8,155 bases of DNA, taken from NCBI GenBank assembly GCA_039934475.1, contig JBDTMC010000362.1, positions 1 to 8,155 on the forward strand, read 5' to 3'. The position numbers were made by a program, and so were the translations under genes. The notes below the pieces were generated by a model that saw only the letters and a program-made list of their open reading frames with translations, ran no database searches and was not told the origin of the DNA. Source of the DNA: JBDTMC01 sp039934475 (GTDB taxonomy: Bacteria; Acidobacteriota; Terriglobia; Bryobacterales; Bryobacteraceae). Below, one piece after another: positions 1 to 5,758 of the stretch; position 1 is the first letter of the stretch; the number at the start of each line of letters is the position of its first letter.

Positions 1-425
1 ACGCACGCCGCGACATTGTCCGGGTGTCCTTCAATGCGCGCCGCCTCGTCCAGAATCCGCAGCGGCTTCCAGTGCAACCCAAGCAAATGATCGGCGATCA
101 CAACGCCCGCCGTAAGCGCGGCCGCGCTCGATCCCAAACCCTTCCCCAGCGGAATCGCGTTATCGATCTCCAACTCCACGCCCGGCAGCGTCTGGCCCAC
201 ATCGCGCCCGACATCCAGCGCGGTTTGCCAGATCAGATTCCGCTCGTCTGCCGGAATCGATCCGCTGTCGCGTCCGCTTACACGGATCTGCAGTCGGTCG
301 CTTGTGCGAAAGCGGCACTCCAAGTGAATGCTAAGCGCGATGCCAAGAGCGTCAAAGCCTGGCCCCAGGTTGGCGCTCGACGCCGGCACCCGCACTTTCA
401 TCCATGGTTCAACGGCCGAACCCAT
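1..425 (-). CDS. thrB: Homoserine kinase, N-terminal part (GHMP kinase family)
   Basis: Homoserine kinase phosphorylates L-homoserine with ATP to O-phosphohomoserine, the substrate of threonine synthase; it is a soluble cytoplasmic enzyme. The visible 141 residues open with a PASSANLGPGFDALG stretch (14-28), which is the typical start of this family. They also carry the GHMP ATP-binding loop PLGKGLGSSAAA (92-103) and the substrate-side motif EGHPDN (132-137). The gene runs off the left edge, so roughly the C-terminal half is missing. The chosen ATG at 423-425 shares its A with the TGA stop of the upstream oxidoreductase gene (TGATG), which suggests translational coupling. A second in-frame ATG at 399-401 gives an N-terminus (MKVRVPASSANLG) closer to known homoserine kinases and could be the true start. 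Family assignment is firm; the exact start is not. Its place behind two sugar-metabolism genes is unusual for thrB. Confidence 0.93.
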   Translation of the reverse strand, partial: MGSAVEPWMKVRVPASSANLGPGFDALGIALSIHLECRFRTSDRLQIRVSGRDSGSIPADERNLIWQTALDVGRDVGQTLPGVELEIDNAIPLGKGLGSSAAALTAGVVIADHLLGLHWKPLRILDEAARIEGHPDNVAAC

Positions 426-1444
426 CATCCCGCCGCCATCGCCACGGCGCGGCCCTCGCGGCACGAGGTATAAATGCCTTCCACCAACGCCAGCGCGCGG
501 TATCCCTCTTCGCCCGTTATCAGAGGCTTGCGGCCGTTCTTGATCGCTTCACCAAAATCAAGGAACTGTCGCTCAAACGGAGTCAACGAAATCGCCATTG
601 GATCGGACGCGCCAGAGAGCACTTCCTTCTCCACCGGAGCCGGATCCCCTACATCGTGCTCCACATCCCAAGACGTCAATTTGTCGCCAGAGATAATCGC
701 TGTGCCCTTGGTTCCATGGATCTCCAACCGCTCCGTGTACCCTGGCCAGAACGCAGTGGACGCCTGCAGCACGCCCGTAGCGCCATTCTCGTACTTCATC
801 ACGGCGCACGCCACGTCTTCCGATTCGATCTTGTGCAACGCTCCCAATTGCCAGTACGCAAACAACTCCTTCACCCCGCCTACCAGCCACAGCAGAATGT
901 CCACCTGATGGATCGCCTGGTTGATCATCGCCCCGCCGCCCTCCACCGCCCAACTTCCCTTGATGGGCCGCGAATAGTACGCCGCCGAACGGTGCCATTT
1001 CACATACGCATCGGCCTGCAAAATCCGGCCCAGGCGTCCGTCTCGAATGGCCTTATGGACGAAGCGGCTGGAATCGTCGAAGCGGTGCTGGCTCACTACA
1101 CCCAGAACGATGCCCGCCTTCGCCGCCACGTCAATCATCTGCCGCGCCGTAGCGAGGTTCGTGGAAATCGGCTTCTGCACCTGAACGTGCTTTCCCGATT
1201 CCGCGCAGATCTCAATCGGCTGCAGACGGAAGTCCGGAAACGTGCACACGTCCACATAATCCACCTTCGGATGACGGCACACCTCTTCGTAAGTGGGGAC
1301 GAATTCGCAGCCGTACTGCGCGGCAAATTTTTCCCCGTACTCGCGGCTGATGTCGGTGCAAACCGTCACCTCATAGCCAATGTTCCGGTAGGCTTGGGCA
1401 TGTTTGTGCGAAATCGCACCCGTGCCAATCAGTCCAACGCGCAA
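425..1444 (-). CDS. Gfo/Idh/MocA family NAD(P)-dependent oxidoreductase
   Basis: This is a 339-residue cytoplasmic oxidoreductase of the glucose-fructose oxidoreductase / inositol dehydrogenase family, which oxidises or reduces hydroxyl groups of sugars and cyclitols. The Rossmann nucleotide-binding motif GLIGTG is at residues 4-9. The family's EKP signature appears as QKP (90-92), with Lys91 the expected catalytic lysine. The C-terminal domain contains GGGAMINQAIHQVD (169-182), where His179 and Asp182 match the conserved substrate-site pair. Length is normal for the family. Translation starts at a TTG (1442-1444), because no in-frame ATG lies near and GGAGGT (1449-1454) is placed five to six bases upstream. 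It sits 43 bases after the isomerase-like gene and overlaps thrB by one base. The substrate cannot be read from sequence; the isomerase neighbour suggests a deoxy- or pentose sugar route (inference). Confidence 0.92.
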   Translation of the reverse strand: MRVGLIGTGAISHKHAQAYRNIGYEVTVCTDISREYGEKFAAQYGCEFVPTYEEVCRHPKVDYVDVCTFPDFRLQPIEICAESGKHVQVQKPISTNLATARQMIDVAAKAGIVLGVVSQHRFDDSSRFVHKAIRDGRLGRILQADAYVKWHRSAAYYSRPIKGSWAVEGGGAMINQAIHQVDILLWLVGGVKELFAYWQLGALHKIESEDVACAVMKYENGATGVLQASTAFWPGYTERLEIHGTKGTAIISGDKLTSWDVEHDVGDPAPVEKEVLSGASDPMAISLTPFERQFLDFGEAIKNGRKPLITGEEGYRALALVEGIYTSCREGRAVAMAAG

Positions 1445-1448
1445 TGGG

Positions 1449-1454
1449 ACCTCC
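1449..1454 (-). promoter_or_regulatory. Shine-Dalgarno that fixes a TTG start
   Basis: The minus strand reads GGAGGT here, four bases before the TTG at 1444-1442. It supports that rare start codon for the Gfo/Idh/MocA gene, whose Rossmann motif begins only three codons later. Confidence 0.75.
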
Positions 1455-1487
1455 AGGGCGAAAGTAAGTTTTTATTATAAGGTGCCG

Positions 1488-3086
1488 CTACAGCCCGTGC
1501 CCGGTGCCGCAAACCGAGACGTCGATCCCGAGTTCCCGGAACATCGCCGCCTTCGCCGCCAGCGCCTGGTTGGCGCCATCCGCATCCGGCGCGTAAGCCA
1601 CTTGGATGTGATTGGCTTTATGCCGTCCCATCATCTGATCGCGTGTAATGCCGTAGGTCACCGCGTGCATGATCGGCCACTGCGGTGTCGTGGACTTCCA
1701 GCGCCTCTGCGTTTCCTCTAACGGCAGCGACACCACGCCGGCGCGCCCGATGTCGGCCTTCAGCTTGCCGTTGTCCACAAAAATGCGGCTCCACACGATT
1801 TCGCCCGGCTTGCTGATGCCCTTTACCGTGCCGCCACCCAATCGAAAATACATCGGCGGCTGGCGCTCGCTGATCGCTCCGGCATAGCCATCGGCGAAGT
1901 GGTTCGGCGGTACCGCGCCGCTAATCTCGAACACCCAGATGAACTGCCCCTCGTAGTCCTCGCCGTATCGCACGTCATGCAGCGTGTTCTCCGGCTCAAA
2001 TCCAAGCGCCGTCCAAACCCGGTTCGTGATCAAGCCATCCAGACCGGCGCACTCGTCCACTTCATTGAAATGCGGCAGAGCCTTGCCTTCATACAGCACG
2101 CGTCCGTTTTGGCGCGCCGTCACCGGCGGCCGCTCCACGTTGTTCAGCATCCCCTCCACCAGGTCCGATGCCGGAGCCAGATCCTTCAACCCCTGCTGGT
2201 ATTGAATGCCGATCGTGTCGCAAGCAAAATCATCGGCGATGCGTAGCGCGGCAATGTACATCTTGCATTGATCCAGAATCTGGCCGTTCGTCAGTTCCGT
2301 CTCTTCGTTCTTGCCCGTGCAGAACGTCATCCCCTTGGCATCCAGCCAGCCCCGCACCGCTTGCGCCTCGGCATCGCTCACCGTGCGCATCTCGGCATAC
2401 AGAGCGCTCTGGCTCAATCGTTCTTTGAACACACCTGTGGGATGCAGCAGTTCGTCCGGGATCATGGCGTTGAACATGCCCATGCAACCTTCATCGAACA
2501 CGCCCATAATCGCCTTATCGCGCCTCAGAGTCGCCGCCAGGTTCGTGCCCAACCGGTCGGCGTCCGCAGGCAGCGTTACGCTGGAGAGCGGCCGCACGTG
2601 ACTGGCATCGTGGGTGACTTCAACACCCTTCAACCACTGGCGCAGCCGCGTCTGGAAGTATTCGTCGCTAAAGTCGTTGCTCCACAACGTGGAGTACTTC
2701 ACGCCCGCCTTGGTCAGCGAACCATTCAGATTCAGCATGCCCACCAGGCCCGGCCACTCGCCACTCCAATTCGCGACCGTCAATATCGGCCCTCGGTGAG
2801 TGGTCAACCCTGCCAGCACGTGATGGCTGTATTGCCAGACCGCTTCGCAGACTACCAACGGTGCAGTGGGCGGAATCTGCCGGAAGACTTCCATGCCGTA
2901 GCGTTGGCTGTCGATAAATCCATGGCCCTTGGCGCCATCTACAGGATGCCCGCGCTTCACGGCGAACCCTTCCTGCTCTATCGCCGCGGTAACGGCGGCC
3001 TCAACCCGCTGTTGAGCGGGCCAGCACTTCTGATTGGCGGAAAGTCGCAGATCTCCGCTCGCGATAAGTATGACCGGTTCGGACAT
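1488..3086 (-). CDS. L-fucose/L-arabinose isomerase-like protein
   Basis: A 532-residue protein without a signal peptide, best read as a member of the FucI/AraA sugar-isomerase superfamily. Those enzymes convert aldoses to ketoses with a divalent metal in the cytoplasm. Length fits (AraA about 500, FucI about 590). The N-terminal part has the alternating hydrophobic strands of the family, with VVCEAVWQYSHHV (78-90) and TVANWSGEWPGL (103-114) as features. The later part holds DTIGIQYQQGL (290-300), HFNEVDECAGLDG (339-351) and KANHIQVAYAPD (490-501), where acidic residues 342-350 and a late histidine (493 or 530) could be metal ligands. That ligand reading is inference; I could not align it to a structure. 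The ATG at 3084-3086 has only a weak AGAGG one base away. It leads the operon and is followed by the Gfo/Idh/MocA gene. A non-isomerase relative sharing this fold is possible. Confidence 0.75.
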   Translation of the reverse strand: MSEPVILIASGDLRLSANQKCWPAQQRVEAAVTAAIEQEGFAVKRGHPVDGAKGHGFIDSQRYGMEVFRQIPPTAPLVVCEAVWQYSHHVLAGLTTHRGPILTVANWSGEWPGLVGMLNLNGSLTKAGVKYSTLWSNDFSDEYFQTRLRQWLKGVEVTHDASHVRPLSSVTLPADADRLGTNLAATLRRDKAIMGVFDEGCMGMFNAMIPDELLHPTGVFKERLSQSALYAEMRTVSDAEAQAVRGWLDAKGMTFCTGKNEETELTNGQILDQCKMYIAALRIADDFACDTIGIQYQQGLKDLAPASDLVEGMLNNVERPPVTARQNGRVLYEGKALPHFNEVDECAGLDGLITNRVWTALGFEPENTLHDVRYGEDYEGQFIWVFEISGAVPPNHFADGYAGAISERQPPMYFRLGGGTVKGISKPGEIVWSRIFVDNGKLKADIGRAGVVSLPLEETQRRWKSTTPQWPIMHAVTYGITRDQMMGRHKANHIQVAYAPDADGANQALAAKAAMFRELGIDVSVCGTGHGL

Positions 3087-3111
3087 GCCTCTATTCTGTC
3101 ACTACTTTTCC

Positions 3112-3117
3112 ATTATG
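3112..3117 (-). promoter_or_regulatory. Candidate -10 box of the minus-strand operon
   Basis: The minus strand reads CATAAT here, one mismatch from TATAAT, 25 bases before the ATG of the isomerase-like gene. No good -35 is seen 16-18 bases upstream, so this is only a candidate. Confidence 0.25.
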
Positions 3118-3204
3118 GGAACCCGTTTCCTTTAACGAATAAGTAAAAGAGATTTGGCCGATGACCCGTTTCCAACACCGGACCTCTCCCCAACCCGGCG
3201 ACTT

Positions 3205-3220
3205 CTGATATTCTTATCAG
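3205..3220. repeat. Perfect 6-base inverted repeat ahead of the DUF3500 gene
   Basis: CTGATA and TATCAG flank a four-base TTCT spacer. It ends four bases before the AAGGGG ribosome site of the preferred DUF3500 start, so it could be an operator or a small RNA hairpin. If translation instead began at the TTG at 3154 this would be coding sequence. Confidence 0.4.
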
Positions 3221-3224
3221 GCGA

Positions 3225-3230
3225 AAGGGG
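3225..3230 (+). promoter_or_regulatory. Shine-Dalgarno that favours the TTG start at 3238
   Basis: AAGGGG lies seven bases before TTG 3238-3240. This is better placed than the AAAAGAGA next to the upstream TTG at 3154. It supports a protein beginning with a signal peptide rather than with a 28-residue hydrophilic leader. Confidence 0.55.
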
Positions 3231-3237
3231 ATGCTCC

Positions 3238-4287
3238 TTGCAAGCATTGCACTGGCGTCTGATTACTCTGGGTATTGGTATGAGCCTGCTGACCGTCGCC
3301 TCCTACCGGCTTCCGTCTTCCGCCGTAATGGCGGATGCGGCCAACGCGTTTCTCGTCTCTTTGACGCCGGAGCAGCGCGAGAAGGCCGCCTTCAAGTTCG
3401 GCGATGACGAGCGGTTCTTCTGGCACTACATCCCCGCCGACGACATTCCCAAACGCTACAACCGCCCCCGCCGCGGTTTGCCGTTGAAGGACATGGAACC
3501 GATGCAGCAGCGCCTGGCCACGGCGTTACTCGCCAGCGGCCTCAGCCGCACCGGCTTCATCAAGGCTGAGACCATCATGAGCCTGGAGGACGTGCTCCGC
3601 ATCATGGAGAACGACCAGGCAGGACGCCGCGATCCGAGCAAATACTTCTTCAGCATCTTCGGCGAACCCTCCACCAAGGGCACTTGGGGCTATCGTGTGG
3701 AAGGCCACCACGTCAGCTTGCACTTCACCGTGGTTGACGGCAAAGTAGCCGCCGCTCCGACGTTCTTCGGTACTAATCCCGCCGAAATTCGCGAAGGTGC
3801 CCGCAAAGGCTTGCGCGTCCTGGGCCGTGAAGACGACCTCGGCCACGAACTGCTCGCCGCCCTCACACCCGCGCAGAAGAAGGTCGCCATCGTCGCCGAT
3901 AAGGCCTACGCCGACATCCTCACCGAGGCCACCCGCCAAGCCGCACTGAAGGGCCAGCCGAGTGGTCTGCAATCTTCGCAACTCACCACCGCGCAGATGA
4001 AGCACCTCACCAATCTGCTCGACGAGTACGTGGAGAACGTGCCCGAAGACGTTGCCCAGACGCGCCGTAAGCAGATTGCCGATGCCGGCAAGAACCTCTA
4101 CTTCGCCTGGGCGGGAGTGGAGGAAAAAGGCGGCCCTCACTACTACCGTGTCCAGGCTCCCTCATTCCTCATCGAATATGACAACACCCAGAACGGGGCC
4201 AATCATGTCCACACCGTGTGGCGCGATTTCACTGGGGACTGGGGACAGGACCTTCTCAAGATGCACTACCAGGAGAGCCACAAGTAG
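3238..4287 (+). CDS. Secreted DUF3500-family protein
   Basis: A 349-residue protein of the DUF3500 family, whose biochemical role is unknown to me. From the TTG at 3238 the protein begins with a Sec-type signal: a basic n-region (MQALHWR), a hydrophobic run LITLGIGMSLLTV (8-20), and a likely cleavage around residues 33-36 (MADAANAF). An open frame extends upstream to a TTG at 3154, but those extra 28 residues are polar and would bury the signal. Conserved family blocks are visible: WHYIP (62-66), RRGLPLKDM (78-86), FGEPSTKGTWGYRVEGHHVS (141-160), PTFFGTNPAEIREG (175-188) and, near the end, NHVHTVWRDF (322-331). The clustered histidines (157, 158, 162 and 323, 325) could bind a metal, which is inference only. 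Residues 252-290 look helical and charged. It is followed 32 bases later by the propeller gene, probably in one transcript. Confidence 0.88.
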   Translation: MQALHWRLITLGIGMSLLTVASYRLPSSAVMADAANAFLVSLTPEQREKAAFKFGDDERFFWHYIPADDIPKRYNRPRRGLPLKDMEPMQQRLATALLASGLSRTGFIKAETIMSLEDVLRIMENDQAGRRDPSKYFFSIFGEPSTKGTWGYRVEGHHVSLHFTVVDGKVAAAPTFFGTNPAEIREGARKGLRVLGREDDLGHELLAALTPAQKKVAIVADKAYADILTEATRQAALKGQPSGLQSSQLTTAQMKHLTNLLDEYVENVPEDVAQTRRKQIADAGKNLYFAWAGVEEKGGPHYYRVQAPSFLIEYDNTQNGANHVHTVWRDFTGDWGQDLLKMHYQESHK

Positions 4288-4319
4288 CGCTCGGTCCGAC
4301 TGGTGCTAGCATTTTAAAT

Positions 4320-5432
4320 ATGAGGCCAGTGGGACCGCGCGCTCGCGGTATTACCCGGCGCGTGTTCGGCTCCCTGCTCACTGCGTCCGCGTGCGCGGCG
4401 CAGAAAGGCGGGTCACTGCCATCGGACAGCGTACGCTTCGCCGACCCTGCCACTGAGTTCCCGATTTTCCGCCTCACCCGGGCCGAATATTCCAGCTATC
4501 TTCCGTCTCCACCGCGTCGTGTGATCTCACGCCGCGGTGATTTCCTGGTAGTCGTCAGCGAACGCGCCGGTTCCCCTCAGGCCTACCGTGTCGAACTGAA
4601 GTCCGGCGAGTGGCATCAATTGACGGACTTCCAGGGGCTCGACCGCGAAACAGTGTCGCTGCTGCCCGACGACCGCGGTCTTTGCTACATGGACGACGAC
4701 ACCGTAAAGGTGGCCCGCGTCTCCGGAGGTACCCGCGACCATGACGTCTATCACATTGAAAACGGTTGGAAACGCGAAGGCGGCGTAGTCGTCACCGACG
4801 ACGGCATGTTCGCCCTGCTGGTGGAAGCTAAGGGTGAGAGCTCTCGCCTGCGTCTCATCCCCATGGCCAAGGGCGCCCCTGTCACCCTCGCCGAAGAAAA
4901 CGGCATTATAGAAGACGTAATGCCCCGCGCCCGCCGCGCCTCAGCAAGCTATCGCAAACGAGGCGACCCCGGCATCTGGCTGGCCGATTTCGAAGGCAAA
5001 CAGAAATACAAATTGCAGATGCCCGAAGGCGTGGCCAGTGACACGCTCTGGTCCCCCGACGGTCGTGCCCTGCTCTATCTCGCCGTGCCATCCGTAGCCG
5101 GAAAACTAATCACCATCCGCGAATTCAATCCCGACGCTCACACCGACGTAGCCGTCGCCCCCACCACCCAATTCGCGGCCTTCTCGCGCAACAGCGACGG
5201 GTTGGTCTTCGTCGGAGCAAGTGGCAGCAAGGCCTCTCCGCATGTCCTGTTACTGCTCCGCGCCACCCGGCGCGAACTCACCCTGGCAGAGCACAAAGCT
5301 TCCGATCCCAAAATGGTTGCCCCCATCTTCAGCCCCTCCAACGACCGCGTCTTCTTCACCTCAGACCGCGAAGGCAAGCCCTGCGTCTACTGGATGTCCG
5401 TAGAAAAACTAGTAGAAAAGAACGAATCCTGA
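4320..5432 (+). CDS. Tat-exported beta-propeller protein, oligogalacturonate-lyase-like
   Basis: A 370-residue protein starting at ATG 4320. The N-terminus carries a twin-arginine motif TRRVF (12-16), then a hydrophobic stretch and ASAC (22-25), so Tat export is likely. The Cys25 context is only a weak lipobox. The rest is built of WD40/TolB-like propeller repeats, for example SGEWHQLTDF (95-104), LWSPDGRALLYL (243-254) and PIFSPSNDRVFFTSDREGKP (335-354). The overall pattern resembles the oligogalacturonate lyase fold, a seven-bladed propeller that cleaves unsaturated pectin fragments. Conserved metal-site histidines cannot be assigned here, so lyase activity is not claimed. An open frame continues upstream to 4218 but overlaps the DUF3500 gene and would displace the signal. 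No Shine-Dalgarno precedes the ATG, so translation may depend on coupling. Its TGA stop falls inside the left arm of the hairpin at 5429-5454. Confidence 0.85.
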   Translation: MRPVGPRARGITRRVFGSLLTASACAAQKGGSLPSDSVRFADPATEFPIFRLTRAEYSSYLPSPPRRVISRRGDFLVVVSERAGSPQAYRVELKSGEWHQLTDFQGLDRETVSLLPDDRGLCYMDDDTVKVARVSGGTRDHDVYHIENGWKREGGVVVTDDGMFALLVEAKGESSRLRLIPMAKGAPVTLAEENGIIEDVMPRARRASASYRKRGDPGIWLADFEGKQKYKLQMPEGVASDTLWSPDGRALLYLAVPSVAGKLITIREFNPDAHTDVAVAPTTQFAAFSRNSDGLVFVGASGSKASPHVLLLLRATRRELTLAEHKASDPKMVAPIFSPSNDRVFFTSDREGKPCVYWMSVEKLVEKNES

Positions 5433-5454
5433 CCCAAAAAAGAAAAGGGGTCAG
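5429..5454 (+). terminator. Hairpin spanning the propeller gene's stop codon
   Basis: CTGACCC (5429-5435) pairs perfectly with GGGTCAG (5448-5454) around a 12-base A-rich loop. The TGA stop at 5430-5432 is inside the left arm. No T-tract follows, so it is a weak terminator candidate. It may equally be part of the repeat element that starts at 5443. Confidence 0.4.
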
Positions 5455-5480
5455 ACGCATTTATTCACGCCACCAAAATC
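5443..5480 (+). repeat. Direct repeat copy 1 (AAAAGGGGTCAGAC type)
   Basis: A 38-base unit. It shares its first 19 bases and last 13 bases (CGCCACCAAAATC) exactly with copy 2, with a variable six-base centre (TATTCA here). It begins inside the hairpin at the propeller gene's stop. GGGGTCAGAC repeats of this kind are, from memory, often found near REP-associated tyrosine transposases; no transposase is present in this window. Confidence 0.8.
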
Positions 5481-5516
5481 AAGCTCCCCAGACTCGTGCC
5501 GTAGTTGAAAATGCGA

Positions 5517-5554
5517 AAAAGGGGTCAGACGCATTAAACGGCGCCACCAAAATC
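5517..5554 (+). repeat. Direct repeat copy 2 (AAAAGGGGTCAGAC type)
   Basis: Second 38-base unit, starting 74 bases after copy 1 in the same orientation. It matches at 33 of 38 positions; the differences are confined to the six-base centre (AAACGG here). Unlike copy 1, it has no CTGACCC partner upstream. Confidence 0.8.
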
Positions 5555-5678
5555 GCGTGCCCTGGATAGTACGATTCATCACACGCGCGTCGTATTCCCC
5601 CGAATCACCCCCTATTCGTACGGTAAGAGATGGCCAAGCCTGGTGCCTCCAGCCGGCTTATATCGGAGCAGCAAGGCA

Positions 5679-5715
5679 GCGGTTGTCGTAGTCACGGTGA
5701 AACACAGACTACCGC
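5679..5715 (+). promoter_or_regulatory. Bulged hairpin in the peroxidase leader
   Basis: GTAGTC (5688-5693) pairs with GACTAC (5707-5712) around a 13-base loop. An outer GCG (5679-5681) can pair with CGC (5713-5715), leaving a six-base bulge on the 5' side. It ends 43 bases before the start codon. It matches no riboswitch class that I recognise, and could be chance. Confidence 0.3.
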
Positions 5716-5744
5716 ACAGCCGTTGACACCCATTCGCACCTATT

Positions 5745-5750
5745 GGAGGT
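5745..5750 (+). promoter_or_regulatory. Strong Shine-Dalgarno of the peroxidase gene
   Basis: GGAGGT lies eight bases before ATG 5759-5761. This spacing is near ideal and fixes the start of the broken peroxidase gene in the same frame as the signal peptide beyond the TAG. Confidence 0.75.
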
Positions 5751-5758
5751 ACACGTCC

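Larger units (their letters stand above)
5555..5758 (+). other. Leader region of the peroxidase gene, no gene seen
   Basis: No convincing reading frame is seen on either strand between copy 2 and the peroxidase start. The frame that runs through 5630-5758 lacks a ribosome site and family resemblance. The region holds a bulged hairpin (5679-5715) and an isolated TTGACA (5723-5728) without a matching -10 box. It is probably the promoter and 5' untranslated region of the peroxidase gene. Confidence 0.5.

Noticed and set aside
1474..1479. Perfect TATAAT on the minus strand before the Gfo/Idh/MocA gene
   Set aside because: No -35-like hexamer is found 16-18 bases upstream, and the gap is only 43 bases inside an apparent operon. 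An internal promoter is possible but not supported.
404..1480. Long 358-codon open frame on the plus strand
   Set aside because: It lies antisense to the clear Gfo/Idh/MocA gene, is rich in Arg and His as expected of a GC-rich shadow frame, and has no recognisable motif or ribosome site.
3526..4140. 204-codon open frame on the minus strand
   Set aside because: It is antisense to the conserved DUF3500 blocks and shows the low-complexity Gly/Val/Glu composition typical of a shadow.
5443..5554. Possible CRISPR array
   Set aside because: There are only two repeats, each with an internal variable core, a single 36-base gap and no cas genes; this is a dispersed-repeat pattern.
5723..5728. Perfect TTGACA -35 box upstream of the peroxidase gene
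   Set aside because: At the expected spacing the sequence is the GGAGGT ribosome site and not a -10 box, and transcription would begin too near or past the start codon.
5630..5758. In-frame extension of the peroxidase gene upstream of ATG 5759
   Set aside because: It has no ribosome site and no export-signal features, whereas GGAGGT sits eight bases before 5759.
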